Positions 8,720-18,336 of a stretch of DNA of 64,000 nucleotides are shown here, piece after piece; the stretch's first letter is position 1, and every line of letters begins with the position of its first letter. Location of the stretch: NCBI GenBank assembly GCA_021776565.1, contig JAJFFQ010000024.1, positions 16,028 through 80,027 of the forward strand, written 5' to 3'. The notes under the pieces are model-generated. The model did not search any database and was not told where the DNA came from. It saw only the letters and a list, made by a program, of their open reading frames with translations. Origin of the DNA: Robiginitomaculum sp. Its GTDB lineage: Bacteria > Pseudomonadota > Alphaproteobacteria > Caulobacterales > Maricaulaceae. A program made the translations under genes and the position numbers.

Positions 8720-10198
8720 TTAGGTGAGCGCCTCGTTAATCATTGCCAGTAGGGTTTTTCGTGGGCCGGTAACCTGAGCCGGGCGACCTTCCCGCCATTC
8801 TTTGTTATCCTTGATGTTTCCCGACATTTGTTGACCCAACACCAGGTTTTTAACGGTAACCTCGCCTTTGGCGCGCTCATCCTCGCCAATAATGACCACC
8901 GCCGGGGCGTGGCGTTTGTCGGCATATTTCATTTGCGCTTTCATGCCGCTACCACCCATATACACTTCGGCGCGGATGCCATTTGCGCGAAGCTCCTCTG
9001 CCATGGCAAAGTAATGCACCATCTGATCGGCCTCAAGCGCCAGAACAACCACCGGGCCGCGCGGGGCAGTACCCAGGCGCCCAATCCCATGCAATGCGGC
9101 GGCTAAGCGTGAAACCCCGAAAGAGAACCCGGTGGCTGGCACCGGCTGGCCACGAAACCGGGCAATCAGGTCGTCATAACGCCCACCGCCGCCGGCAGAG
9201 CCAAAGCGCACTCGCTGACCCTTCTCATTAAGCGTTTCTATAAGCAAATCGGCCTCAAACACCGGCCCTGTGTAATAACCAAGGCCGCGCACTATGGATG
9301 GATCGATTATGGTGCGGCCATCACCATAACCACAGGCTTGCAATAACGCGACAATGGCCCGCAATTCGCCCAAACCTTCAGCACCTTTTTGGGAAACGCC
9401 CATAAGAGGCTCCAACGCCGATAATGTGTTGTCCAAATCGTTGGCCCCGGCCCGAGTATAGGCCAGCACGGCGGTTATGCCTTTGGCATCCAGACCCGCA
9501 CCTTTGGTAAAATCACCGGAACTGTCCTTGCGACCCTCCCCCAAAAGCCGCGCCACAGCCTCTGGCCCCAACCGGTCAAGCTTGTCTATTGCGCGCAAGG
9601 TTCTCAGTTTTTGCACAGCACCTTCGTCCGTTTCCGGTACGCCTGTATTACCAAGCACCGCATCAAGCAGTTTGCGATTATTAACCCGGATGACGTATTC
9701 GCCATGGGCGAGACCCGCCGCCGCCATGACATCGGCGGCCAGCATAATCATTTCGGCATCGGCAGCCATGCCCGGCGCGCCAATTGTGTCGGCGTCAATT
9801 TGAATAAATTCGCGAAACCGGCCAGGGCCGGGCTTTTCATTGCGCCAGACCGGCCCGACAGCAAAGCGCCGCAGGGGTTTGGGCAACGGGTCATAGTTTT
9901 CGGCTACAAAGCGCGCCAAAGGTGCGGTCAGGTCATAGCGCAGAGCCATCCATTGATCGTCATCATCGGTAAAAGCAAAAACACCCTCATTGGGCCGATC
10001 ATCATCGGGCAAAAACTTGCCCAGACAATCCGCATATTCCAGCGCCGGTGTTGCCAGCAATTCAAAACCATGGCTGGCATACACATCTGCCGCCGCGCTG
10101 ATAAGTGCTGTTTCTGCACTGGCCAAGGCACCGAAGCGGTCTTCAAGCCCCTTGGGCCGTCTGGCTTTGGGGCGAAAGGATTTGGTTTTCTTACTCAT
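8720..10198 (-). CDS. hisS: Histidyl-tRNA synthetase
   Basis: Class II aminoacyl-tRNA synthetase that charges tRNA-His. Seen: motif 1 region near the start, ALRYDLTAPLARF, motif 2 RRFAVGPVWRNEKPGPGRFRE with the FIQIDADTIG continuation, the HisS-specific GLGYYTGPVFEAD and AGGGGRYDDLI, motif 3 GFSFGVSRLAAAL, and a C-terminal anticodon-binding domain from about 390. The length, 492 aa, is that of the longer alphaproteobacterial type. ATG 10198 overlaps the pgi stop by four bases (ATGA), so translation is probably coupled to pgi. The N terminus is very basic (KKTKSFRPKARRPKG). Confidence 0.97.
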   Translation of the reverse strand: MSKKTKSFRPKARRPKGLEDRFGALASAETALISAAADVYASHGFELLATPALEYADCLGKFLPDDDRPNEGVFAFTDDDDQWMALRYDLTAPLARFVAENYDPLPKPLRRFAVGPVWRNEKPGPGRFREFIQIDADTIGAPGMAADAEMIMLAADVMAAAGLAHGEYVIRVNNRKLLDAVLGNTGVPETDEGAVQKLRTLRAIDKLDRLGPEAVARLLGEGRKDSSGDFTKGAGLDAKGITAVLAYTRAGANDLDNTLSALEPLMGVSQKGAEGLGELRAIVALLQACGYGDGRTIIDPSIVRGLGYYTGPVFEADLLIETLNEKGQRVRFGSAGGGGRYDDLIARFRGQPVPATGFSFGVSRLAAALHGIGRLGTAPRGPVVVLALEADQMVHYFAMAEELRANGIRAEVYMGGSGMKAQMKYADKRHAPAVVIIGEDERAKGEVTVKNLVLGQQMSGNIKDNKEWREGRPAQVTGPRKTLLAMINEALT

Positions 10199-11769
10199 AG
10201 TGGTTTTGTAATTCGCTCAATCAAGGCTGTCGTTGAAGGGTCAATACCGTCTGTATCAGCGTTTTCAAGGCGGCCTTGCAGGTCGAGCGCGACATGCTTG
10301 CCTAACTCTACCCCCCATTGGTCAAACGGGTTAACGCCGCAGAGCACGGCTAGTGTCACCGTTTCATGCTCATAAAAGGCCAGCAACGCACCCAGGCAGA
10401 AGGGCGAAAGCGCATCAAGTAATAATGTCGTTGAAGGGCGATTGCCGGGCATGGTCTTCTGCGGCTCTATATTGTCACCTTGCGTGCCGATCATCAAAGC
10501 GCGCGATTGGCCCAGCATGTTGGCCAGCACACCCCTGTGCTGCGAAGGGTTATGTTCCTGGTCTTGCACAAATCCGATAAAGTCGACCGGCACTGGATGT
10601 CGCCCTTGATGAAGGTGTTGAAAGAAGGCGTGTTGAGCGTTGGTGCCCTCTGCACCAAAAACAATCGGAGACGCCGCATGGTCGGCAGGCGCACCAGCGG
10701 CCTGAACGCTTTTGCCGTTTGATTCCATAATCAATTGTTGCAGATATGACGGTAACAGGGCCAATCTTGAGGCATAAGGCACAATGGCACGGGTTTGCAT
10801 GCCAAGAAAATTCTGATTCCAGTACGATATAAGACCAGACAGGAGCGGGGCGTTGGTGCGAACAGGTGTATTTAAGGCGTGGGTATCCATAGCCGCCGCA
10901 CCAGCCAACACCTCATCAAAGGCACCCTCCTTCAGTCCTGCCATCAAACTTAATCCAACAGCAGACCACAACGAATATCGACCACCCACCCAGTCATACA
11001 TGGTAAAAACATTATCTGGCGCGATGCCAAACTCACGAATTGCAGCAAGGTTTGAAGAAACCGCAATCATATGCTTTGAAGATGCGTTTTCACCCAAATG
11101 CTGAACCAGCCAGGCCCGCGCCACATTGGCGTTGGCCAGGGTTTCACGGGTAGAGAAGGTCTTGGATACAACCACAACCATGGTTGTTTCAGGATCACAG
11201 CCCTCCAGCGCATCATTTATATCAGCCGCATCAAGATTGGCAGCAAAACGCAAGGTAATACCGGGTGCGCTAAAGCGACGAAGAGCTTGCGCCAGCAAAC
11301 GCGGGCCAAGGTCTGAGCCACCAATACCGACATGCACCAAAGTGCTGATCGGTCTTCCGGTGATGCCCTTGATCTTTCCTGCACGAAGTTTGTTTGCAAA
11401 AAGGCGCATTTTATTGCGTTCTGCCTCCACCAGCGGGGCAATGGTTTTACCCTGGGCCAGAGAACGGGCACCCTCAGGCGCACGCAAAGCCATATGTTGT
11501 GCCGCTCGGCTCTCTGATGTGTTCACCGTATCACCCGCCCTCATGCGGGCAAAAAAGCCGGTTAAGTCGCGCAGTTCAGCCAATTTCAAAAGACAGTCGA
11601 GTGCTTTTTTATCAATCCTTTGTTTTGAAAAATCAGCAAACATGCCCGGAGCCTGAATACCCAGGTTATTTATCCGTTGCGGGTCATCGTCGAACACTGT
11701 CACCAAAGCGTGTGTTGACAAGCGTGCCGCCAGATCAGAAAGCTCAACCATGATAGACTTTTCATTCAT
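10195..11769 (-). CDS. pgi: Glucose-6-phosphate isomerase
   Basis: Interconverts glucose 6-phosphate and fructose 6-phosphate in the cytosol. Recognisable segments: HVGIGGSDLGPRL with the phosphate-binding serines, VVVSKTFSTRETLANA, the family signature DWVGGRYSLWSAVGL, LIMESNGKSV and the catalytic-His region FGAEGTNAQHAFFQHLHQG. I use ATG 11769 (524 aa, normal size); a longer in-frame extension upstream looks non-coding, and ATG 11751 is also possible. The C terminus overlaps hisS. Its 5' end faces the secreted-protein gene at 11816. Confidence 0.96.
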   Translation of the reverse strand: MNEKSIMVELSDLAARLSTHALVTVFDDDPQRINNLGIQAPGMFADFSKQRIDKKALDCLLKLAELRDLTGFFARMRAGDTVNTSESRAAQHMALRAPEGARSLAQGKTIAPLVEAERNKMRLFANKLRAGKIKGITGRPISTLVHVGIGGSDLGPRLLAQALRRFSAPGITLRFAANLDAADINDALEGCDPETTMVVVVSKTFSTRETLANANVARAWLVQHLGENASSKHMIAVSSNLAAIREFGIAPDNVFTMYDWVGGRYSLWSAVGLSLMAGLKEGAFDEVLAGAAAMDTHALNTPVRTNAPLLSGLISYWNQNFLGMQTRAIVPYASRLALLPSYLQQLIMESNGKSVQAAGAPADHAASPIVFGAEGTNAQHAFFQHLHQGRHPVPVDFIGFVQDQEHNPSQHRGVLANMLGQSRALMIGTQGDNIEPQKTMPGNRPSTTLLLDALSPFCLGALLAFYEHETVTLAVLCGVNPFDQWGVELGKHVALDLQGRLENADTDGIDPSTTALIERITKPL

Positions 11770-11815
11770 ACGTTCTTTTCCCGCGCCGTGGCAGGCAATG
11801 CAAGAGGTTAACAAG

Positions 11816-12346
11816 GTGGTCCTCAGGGTTTTTACGAAACTGAAAAGTAAGTGCGTGGCTATTGTCACCGCACTTTTGATTTTTACCTCTCCTGTATTTG
11901 CTAATGACCTTGCGAGTGATTTTGCGCAATTTCAAACCCAGGCACAAACACTGGAGGAGGCTGCTAAAACAGCTTTTACAACGGCCAGCACGCACCCATT
12001 CGCACCACCAGAGGCCTTCGATCTTGCCGGCGGGTTTGCCCGTGGAGTTATAGATTTTAGCGATCTGGCTAGTAGTTTAGTCGCGCAATTGGTGGCAAAG
12101 AACGGGCCAAAGGATTTGACCTGCATTTATCGCGGCATGGCTGAAGATGCAAAACTGCGCCTTGCCGCTTTGCAACGGGCAAAAAACGCTGGTGAGCAGG
12201 CCGGTATGTTAAAAGATATGATGGCGCTGTTTGCAGATGCCATTGCGGTGACCCCTGACAATAAAAGCGCCCTGACAAATCATCATGATGAAGGAACAGG
12301 GCAATGCGCCTATGCACAGGATCAAAAAATTGAAAACCTGCGCTAG
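11816..12346 (+). CDS. Predicted exported protein of unknown function
   Basis: About 176 residues with a clear signal peptide: basic n-region (FTKLKSK), hydrophobic core (CVAIVTALLIF) and an SPVFA-N cleavage site. The mature part is mostly helical and contains only a few cysteines (TCIYRGM, GQCAYAQD). I do not recognise a family. GTG 11816 has AGAGG eight bases upstream; ATG 11798 is the alternative. It diverges from pgi, leaving under 50 bases for both promoters. Its stop codon overlaps that of a small ORF on the other strand. Confidence 0.65.
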   Translation: MVLRVFTKLKSKCVAIVTALLIFTSPVFANDLASDFAQFQTQAQTLEEAAKTAFTTASTHPFAPPEAFDLAGGFARGVIDFSDLASSLVAQLVAKNGPKDLTCIYRGMAEDAKLRLAALQRAKNAGEQAGMLKDMMALFADAIAVTPDNKSALTNHHDEGTGQCAYAQDQKIENLR

Positions 12347-12447
12347 TGCGCCCTCACGGTAAAAGCAATAAGCGCCGCAGCCGCTAATGCGGCGGCAAAA
12401 GCAATGCGCAATAACAAGAATAACTGACGATGTGTCGGGCCGGGCAT
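12343..12447 (-). CDS. Possible 34-residue single-span membrane peptide
   Basis: ATG 12447 to TAG 12343 codes for 34 residues: a short polar start (MPGPTHRQ), one hydrophobic, alanine-rich segment of about 20 residues (LFLLLRIAFAAALAAAALIA), and FTVRAH at the end. The composition is that of a small membrane protein and unlike the shadow ORFs around it. The ribosome site is weak (GGAA about ten bases upstream). It fills most of the gap between the exported-protein gene and the dsbD-like gene and overlaps the former's stop. Confidence 0.4.
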   Translation of the reverse strand: MPGPTHRQLFLLLRIAFAAALAAAALIAFTVRAH

Positions 12448-12503
12448 ACACGTATGATTCCATAACACATCAATTCTGACCATGTGGCGCTTTACCGCGC
12501 CGT

Positions 12504-14546
12504 TCAGCGTTCGATGGCGGTAATCACCATGCCTTCGGTTAATAGCTGTGGAAGTATTTGCGGTATTTCCTCACCCGGATGATACACAAGATAAAGCGGC
12601 ACACCGGCGCGACCATGTTTGGCCAGCTCGCGCGCAATATCAGCATTGCGGTTTGTCCAGTCGCCCACAAGATAAACCGCATTGGCTTTTTTGAAGGCAC
12701 GGCTTACTTTTTTGCTGGAAAGCGCCAGACGCTCATTAACCTGGCAGGTCACACACCAACTAGCCGTGAAATCAACAAAAACCACATGACCCTCTGCCTG
12801 TAGCTCTGCCACCCGACCCGGTGTCCATGTTTGTGGCTCCAGCGCGCTGGCATCCTTGCCATTAAGTCCTGACCACAGCACCCATATAATGGCAAATCCG
12901 GCAATAATGGCGCTGGTTTTACCGGCACGTTTACCTCTGGCCGCCCAAATGGCAAATGTGATAAGCACCATGGCCGCAAGAACAGCGGCAACACCGATGG
13001 AACCGGCCTGTCCGTCCAAAACCCAGACCAACCAGACAGAAGCAGCAAACATGGGAAAGGCCATCAACTGCCCAAAGCGAACCATCCAGTCACCGGGTTT
13101 GGGTAGCAGACGCAAGAGAGAAGGAAAAAAACTAAGCGCAAAAAATGGTGCACCAAAACCAAGCCCCAGTGCAGTAAAAACGCTGAGGGTTACAACGGCG
13201 CCCTGAGTCAGTGTAAACCCAAGCGCCCACCCCATCGCCGGTGCCGTGCACGGCGATGCCACCACCACCGCCAGAACACCGGTGAAAAACGCACCAGTAT
13301 TCCCGCCAGAGCCAGTCAGCGTATTGCCCATGCCCATGAAACGGTTGCCAAAATGCAAAAACCCCAACAACATCAGGCCCAGAACAAAAAACAATAGTGC
13401 CAGTGCCGCGACAAATGGCGGGAATTGCAACTGAAACCCCCAACCGATTTGCTGCCCAGAAGCCTTGAGCGCGATAAGCAACCCACCAAGGGCGAGAAAT
13501 GAGATCAGCACCCCGGCAAGAAACAAAACCCCGTGGCGGCGAATTTCGCTGGCCTCATCATGGGCGCGGGTTACAAAGTTCATGGCCTTCATGGAGAGCA
13601 CCGGAAAAACGCACGGCATCAGATTGAGGATAACCCCGCCAATGAAAGCAAACAGCAAAGCCTGTAATAATGCGCCTTTGCCCTGAGTGCCAGAATTTGC
13701 GCCGGGCAGGGTATCTGCCCCAGAACCCGCTGGTGCAGCACCGGGTTGCACCGTCAAAGCAGTCGCTTTTCCACCAATTGTCAAAATGCCTTTGATTGGC
13801 CCGCTCAAACCGTCCTTGGCGCGAAAGCCGGGCTTCGTCCACAAAGTAAAACCACTTGTCCCGTGCGAGATAAGCTGTGGTTCTGCATGACGCACCGCGC
13901 CGGTATCTATCGGGAAAAAATAGGCCTGTTTGGTGTTTTGCAAACCCGGCCCGGCAAAGCTGTAGGTCAGGGTTTCACCCTTTAGTGTTGCGCCAGTTTG
14001 AATGCCGTTGTCGGGCTTTGCCAGTTTGGTAATGGCCGTTTTTGCGACCTTGTCCCATTCAGCGTTAGCAATGGTGTTTGCGCCAGTTTGTACAGTGAAG
14101 GTGAAGCGGCCCTCTTCAGGGATACAAATATCCTCGCAAACCAGCCAGGTGATATAGGCGTCAAAGGTGAGGGATTGCCCAAAGGCCAGATCAGCATCGG
14201 CCTGCAAAGGCACGATATAAACAGCCTCACCTTCATAACCATAATTAACCAGCGGCCCCAGGGCGATAGTGCTGGGCACGGGCCATTGTATATCACCTGC
14301 AGTGATGCCCTTGGGAAGCGTCCAGTTTATACGGGTTGGTTCTCCGGCATCGCCCGGGTTGATCCAGTAGGTGTGCCAATGCTCGCGAATATCCATTTTC
14401 AGGACAGCATTAAAACTATCTCCTGGGGCGATAGTTCTGACATCCGCCTCTAATTGCGCGGTTACGTTTTCCGTTGTGGCGATACTGGCTGCTGCTTGCG
14501 TACCCCAAAATGTAAACAAGGCAAATATGGCCCATAAAACGCGCAT
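12504..14546 (-). CDS. DsbD/ScsB-like transmembrane thiol:disulfide reductase
   Basis: Carries electrons from cytosolic thioredoxin across the inner membrane to periplasmic disulfide partners. Seen: signal peptide (ALFTFWGTQAAA); a periplasmic DsbD-alpha-like domain to about 270; a membrane domain of about eight helices with the two redox cysteines in LMPCVFPVLSMK and VVASPCTAPAMG; and a C-terminal thioredoxin fold with FTASWCVTCQVNE. The layout resembles ScsB more than E. coli DsbD because of the longer N-terminal domain. ATG 14546 (680 aa) follows GGAG eight bases upstream. Partner proteins are not encoded nearby. Confidence 0.9.
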   Translation of the reverse strand: MRVLWAIFALFTFWGTQAAASIATTENVTAQLEADVRTIAPGDSFNAVLKMDIREHWHTYWINPGDAGEPTRINWTLPKGITAGDIQWPVPSTIALGPLVNYGYEGEAVYIVPLQADADLAFGQSLTFDAYITWLVCEDICIPEEGRFTFTVQTGANTIANAEWDKVAKTAITKLAKPDNGIQTGATLKGETLTYSFAGPGLQNTKQAYFFPIDTGAVRHAEPQLISHGTSGFTLWTKPGFRAKDGLSGPIKGILTIGGKATALTVQPGAAPAGSGADTLPGANSGTQGKGALLQALLFAFIGGVILNLMPCVFPVLSMKAMNFVTRAHDEASEIRRHGVLFLAGVLISFLALGGLLIALKASGQQIGWGFQLQFPPFVAALALLFFVLGLMLLGFLHFGNRFMGMGNTLTGSGGNTGAFFTGVLAVVVASPCTAPAMGWALGFTLTQGAVVTLSVFTALGLGFGAPFFALSFFPSLLRLLPKPGDWMVRFGQLMAFPMFAASVWLVWVLDGQAGSIGVAAVLAAMVLITFAIWAARGKRAGKTSAIIAGFAIIWVLWSGLNGKDASALEPQTWTPGRVAELQAEGHVVFVDFTASWCVTCQVNERLALSSKKVSRAFKKANAVYLVGDWTNRNADIARELAKHGRAGVPLYLVYHPGEEIPQILPQLLTEGMVITAIER

Positions 14547-14635
14547 CTGTAAAACTCCAAAGGTCAATTTTACGCCCTATAGCGCCCATGGGGCGTCTTG
14601 GGCAGACCCCCTCGCGCAGTTGTGAAATAAAACAC

Positions 14636-16240
14636 TTATTTCTTTACCAAATCACCCGCTAATGCCCGCTCGATAAGCGCAATGGTTTCTGCAACACCAT
14701 AAATGGCAATGAAGGAACCAAACCTCGGCCCCTGACTTTGGCCCAGCAACACCTCATACAAGGCCTGAAACCACAGGCGCAAATTTTCAAATTCATGCGC
14801 CTTGCCCACGGCAAAAACCAGAGTTTGCAGATCAGATGCCTCCGTCTCTGCTCCATGCTCGCGCAATTGCGAGGCAAGGTCAGCAAACGCCGCGTGTTCC
14901 TTGTCATTGGGTGCACGATAGGTTTTGGTTGGTTTAACAAAATCCTCGTAATAGCGAATGGCGTAACCGGCCAAATGATCCAGAAGCGGATGCGTATTTG
15001 ATGTGGCTTCGGGGGCGTAGCGCGAAATAAAGCCCCACAGCGCGTGCTTGTTTTCGACATTGGCTGCACTAACCAGGTTAAGTAAAAGCGCGAATGAAAT
15101 AGGCGAACTGGCCTCTGGCACCTCGCCATTATGGATATGCCAGACGGGGTTGGAAAGGCGCTGAGCATTGTCCTGAGAATGATATGCGGCCAGATGCTGC
15201 AAATACTCATCTACGGTTTTGGGAATCACATCAAAATAAAGCTTCTTGGCCACGCGGGGTTTTTGGAACTGATACAGCGACAGGCTTTCTTGCGGTGCGT
15301 AGGTCAGCCATTCTTCGACCGAAATGCCATTGCCCTTGGATTTTGATATTTTTTCGCCCTTTTCATCCAGAAACAACTCATAGACATATTGTGTGGGCGG
15401 ACGCACGCCGAGGATTTTGCAAATTCTGGAATAGATCGGGGCATTGTCCTGATGATCCTTGCCGAACATTTCAAAATCAACGCCCAGGGCTGCCCAGCGC
15501 ATACCAAAATCCGGCTTCCATTGTAGTTTGGTATGCCCGCCAGTGACCAGGATGCTGGTCTCTGTACCATCCTCATCATCAAAGGTGATGGTTCCGGCGC
15601 TGGCATCCACAGACTTCATTGGCACATAAAGCACCCGGCCAGTTGTTGGCGATATGGGCAAAAAGGGCGAATATGTTGCGCGGCGCTCCTCGCCCAGTGT
15701 GGGCAGCATCACCGCCATGATCTCGTCAAATTTTTCAAGCGTGCGGCGCAACATCGCGTCATAGACACCGGATTTATAAAGTTCAGTGGCTGAGAGAAAT
15801 TCATACTCAAAACCAAAACTGTCGAGAAAGGCCCGAAGACGGGCATTATTATGGTGTGCGAAGCTTTCATATTCGTTGGAAAACGGGTCTGGCACAGCAG
15901 TCAGCGGTTTGCCCAGATGTGTGGCAAGGGTTTCCTGATTGGGCACATTACCCGGCACTTTGCGCATGCCGTCCATATCGTCAGAGACACAGATCATCCG
16001 CGTGGAAATTTTATCATCGGTCAGCACATGAAACGCATGGCGCACCATGGACGTGCGCACCACTTCGCCAAACGTGCCAATATGCGGCAGTCCCGATGGG
16101 CCATAGCCAGTTTCAAATACCACCGGGCCGTCTTTGGGCTGTCCGGCGCGCTGCATTTGTTCCAGCCGTTTGAGCAAGGCGCGGGCCTGCTCAAAGGGCC
16201 AAGCCTTGTTGGTGGCGGCAAGATCAGAAATATCAGACAT
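14636..16240 (-). CDS. lysS: Class I lysyl-tRNA synthetase
   Basis: Charges tRNA-Lys. This is the class I (archaeal-type) enzyme, not the class II LysRS of most bacteria; many alphaproteobacteria use it. Seen: the HIGH-like motif [13 protein letters not shown] near residue 50, the KMSKS-like motif [10 protein letters not shown] near residue 290, the [13 protein letters not shown] region, and a helical C-terminal domain. The 534 aa are normal. The ATG at 16240 agrees with the family start. Downstream there is a 7-base AT-only dyad (14624-14642) over the stop codon, too weak for a terminator. Confidence 0.95.
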   Translation of the reverse strand: MSDISDLAATNKAWPFEQARALLKRLEQMQRAGQPKDGPVVFETGYGPSGLPHIGTFGEVVRTSMVRHAFHVLTDDKISTRMICVSDDMDGMRKVPGNVPNQETLATHLGKPLTAVPDPFSNEYESFAHHNNARLRAFLDSFGFEYEFLSATELYKSGVYDAMLRRTLEKFDEIMAVMLPTLGEERRATYSPFLPISPTTGRVLYVPMKSVDASAGTITFDDEDGTETSILVTGGHTKLQWKPDFGMRWAALGVDFEMFGKDHQDNAPIYSRICKILGVRPPTQYVYELFLDEKGEKISKSKGNGISVEEWLTYAPQESLSLYQFQKPRVAKKLYFDVIPKTVDEYLQHLAAYHSQDNAQRLSNPVWHIHNGEVPEASSPISFALLLNLVSAANVENKHALWGFISRYAPEATSNTHPLLDHLAGYAIRYYEDFVKPTKTYRAPNDKEHAAFADLASQLREHGAETEASDLQTLVFAVGKAHEFENLRLWFQALYEVLLGQSQGPRFGSFIAIYGVAETIALIERALAGDLVKK

Positions 16241-16327
16241 GAACGAGGCTCCGAAACTAACTGCCGGAGGTAAACACGCCGTGCGATATGGTCAAGCGTT
16301 CAGCGCCTGTGGGTTCGGTAAAACTGG

Positions 16328-16369
16328 ATCACCCGAATGAATTGGGTGATGGTATTCTGTGTTATCACC
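16328..16369. repeat. ATCACC inverted repeats in the lysS-nfuA gap
   Basis: ATCACCC at 16328-16334 and GGGTGAT at 16344-16350 form a perfect 7-base inverted repeat with a 9-base centre; another ATCACC follows at 16364-16369. The gap (16241-16489) separates divergent genes, so this could be an operator. A TATAAT-like -10 for nfuA lies at 16458-16463. I see nothing else in the gap. Confidence 0.35.
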
Positions 16370-16489
16370 TCATATGAGCAATCATCTTCTCACACTCCAC
16401 CTTGAAGCCACGCTGGCCCTTCGCCATCTTCAGGGGTATAGGACATAGCCTGATTGGTATAATTGCGCACAAGGACAAGTGAGAGAAAA

Positions 16490-17053
16490 ATGTTTATTGA
16501 AACCCAGTCCACGCCAAACCCGGCAACACTGAAATTCCTGCCCGGGCGAGAGGTGTCACCCTCCGGGGTGCATGATTATCGCGATGTCGAGGCGGCCAAG
16601 ACGTCGCCCCTGGCACAAACGCTTTTTGCCCAGGGCGGCGTTCGTGGCGTATTTTTAGGTTCCGATTTCATTGCCATCACCAAAGAGGAAGATCAGGAAT
16701 GGCCCCATCTGAAACCGGCATTACTTGGGGCCATCATGGATCATTTCCAGTCTGGCGCACCGGTGTTGACCGGCGAGGGGACGGGTGCAGACGAAGAAGA
16801 ATATGAAGGCGAAACCGCCGAAATTGTTGCCCAGATCAAGGAGCTGATCGACACCCGCGTTCGCCCCGCCGTGGCCCGTGATGGTGGCGACATTGTTTTT
16901 CAGCGTTTTGACGTAGACACAGGTCTGGTTTATTTACATATGCGCGGCGCGTGTGCTGGTTGCCCGTCTTCATCAATGACGCTGAAACACGGCATTGAGA
17001 ACTTGCTGAAACATTATGTGCCTGAGGTCAGTGCCGTCGAACAGGCTTTTTAG
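16490..17053 (+). CDS. nfuA: NfuA-type iron-sulfur cluster carrier
   Basis: Carries and delivers Fe-S clusters to target apoproteins in the cytosol. It has an Nfu N-terminal domain beginning MFIETQSTPNPATLKFLPG and a C-terminal NifU-like domain with the cluster ligands C155 and C158 in ACAGCPSSSM, joined by an acidic linker. Length 187 aa. I start at ATG 16490, after GAGAG; the in-frame extension upstream is not conserved in character. The gene opens the long plus-strand run; rutE-like follows after 14 bases. This two-domain layout is common in alphaproteobacteria. Confidence 0.93.
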   Translation: MFIETQSTPNPATLKFLPGREVSPSGVHDYRDVEAAKTSPLAQTLFAQGGVRGVFLGSDFIAITKEEDQEWPHLKPALLGAIMDHFQSGAPVLTGEGTGADEEEYEGETAEIVAQIKELIDTRVRPAVARDGGDIVFQRFDVDTGLVYLHMRGACAGCPSSSMTLKHGIENLLKHYVPEVSAVEQAF

Positions 17054-17067
17054 AGGAAGAAAATTCT

Positions 17068-17670
17068 ATGGCCAACCCCCTTGCCGATCTCACCTTTGAC
17101 CAGCTCTTTCGCAAAGCGCGCACCGCCAATGCCTGGCAGGATCTGGATGTGCCAGAGGTCATGGTGCGAGCCATTTATGACCTGATGAAATGGGGGGCCA
17201 CCAGCGCCAATATAAGCCCGGCACGGTTTTTATGGATACATTCTGATGCCGCCAGGGCACGACTGAAACCACATCTGATGGAAGGCAATGTTCCCAAGGT
17301 GCTTGGCGCACCGTGGACGGTTATTATTGCCTGGGATGAAAAATTTGAAGACAAGGTGCCTGAACTATTCCCCCATAACCCCGGAGCCAGGGACTGGTTT
17401 ACCGATCCTGATGCCCATTTTGACGCCGCTTTTCGCAACGGCACCCTGCAAGGCGCGTATCTGATGTTGGCAGCGCGCGCCCTGGGGCTGGATTGCGGGC
17501 CAATGTCAGGCTTTGACAACAAGGCGGTGGATGCCGAATTTTTTGCGGGCGATGTAAAAATGAAACACTGGGCGTCAAACTTCATCTGTGCCATTGGTTA
17601 TGGTGATGATGCGGCTTTGTTTGACCGCTCGCCGCGTCTTGCTTTTGATGACGCCAACACCACCCTCTGA
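17068..17670 (+). CDS. Nitroreductase family protein, RutE-like
   Basis: FMN-dependent oxidoreductase of the nitroreductase fold. It matches E. coli RutE (malonic semialdehyde reductase) closely along its length: YDLMKWGATSANISPARF, the APWTVIIAWD strand, the LFPHNPGARDWF segment, GAYLMLAARALGLDCGPMSGFD and the terminal AIGYGDDAALFDRSPRL. Length 200 aa. The start follows AGAGGAAG. No other rut pyrimidine-degradation gene is present here, so the real substrate may differ. It sits between nfuA and tsaB and may be read from the nfuA promoter. Confidence 0.85.
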   Translation: MANPLADLTFDQLFRKARTANAWQDLDVPEVMVRAIYDLMKWGATSANISPARFLWIHSDAARARLKPHLMEGNVPKVLGAPWTVIIAWDEKFEDKVPELFPHNPGARDWFTDPDAHFDAAFRNGTLQGAYLMLAARALGLDCGPMSGFDNKAVDAEFFAGDVKMKHWASNFICAIGYGDDAALFDRSPRLAFDDANTTL

Positions 17671-17679
17671 GGTGCCTCA

Positions 17680-18336
17680 ATGGCACTCTTGCTGATTGAT
17701 ACCAGCACTGCCCGTTGCGCAGTCCTTGTGCGCACAGGCGGGGCCAGTCTCCAGAGGATTGAAACAGGTGTGCGTGGACAGGATGCCCGCCTGGCCCCCA
17801 TGGTTCATGACATACTTGACGAGGCCGGGCTTGTCCCGACTGATATTGAACGCATTGGCGTCATTATCGGCCCCGGTGCGTTTACCGGTGTACGCATTGG
17901 TGTTGCCTTTGCACGAGGGTTGGGGCTGACCCTTGGTAAACCCGTGACAGGCATAAACGCGCTGGACGTTTTTGCACTTGGAGGTGATGCTGGTGAGTAT
18001 CGAGCCGGAGTGTGCGATGTTGGTCGTGGTGAGATCGTGTTTCGTCTGGCCAGAAGCGGTGTGTTGCAAGGCAAGTATGAAATTGTTTCGGTGGACGATG
18101 CCGTATTACAGATAACCGCCTTTGGGGCAGGTCATCCGGTTCATCTGGCCGGGTCTGCTGCACACCAGATCAGCAATGATGTTTTGTGCGATACGGGTCA
18201 ACATGATCTGGATTTAGAGCGCGTTGCCACCCTCCTGCACGCCAGCGCACTACCGGTACTGGACGCTCTTCCCTGGTATCATCGCCCGCCGGACGCCAAA
18301 TTACCTGCCAAATTATCAGGCAGCGCCATCCCGTGA
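17680..18336 (+). CDS. tsaB: tRNA t6A modification protein TsaB
   Basis: Partner of TsaD in making threonylcarbamoyladenosine at position 37 of ANN-decoding tRNAs. It has the ASKHA-fold start LLIDTSTARCAVLV, the IGPGAFTGVRIGVAFARGL segment typical of TsaB/YeaZ, and lacks the metal-binding histidines of TsaD. Length 218 aa. The start ATG lies ten bases after the nitroreductase stop, with GAGGTG upstream. The stop overlaps the rimI start by four bases. TsaB-RimI pairing is a standard arrangement. Confidence 0.93.
   Translation: MALLLIDTSTARCAVLVRTGGASLQRIETGVRGQDARLAPMVHDILDEAGLVPTDIERIGVIIGPGAFTGVRIGVAFARGLGLTLGKPVTGINALDVFALGGDAGEYRAGVCDVGRGEIVFRLARSGVLQGKYEIVSVDDAVLQITAFGAGHPVHLAGSAAHQISNDVLCDTGQHDLDLERVATLLHASALPVLDALPWYHRPPDAKLPAKLSGSAIP

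Noticed and set aside
14624..14642. GAAATAA-TTATTTC hairpin as lysS terminator
   Set aside because: AT-only stem overlapping the stop codon, with no U-run; too weak.
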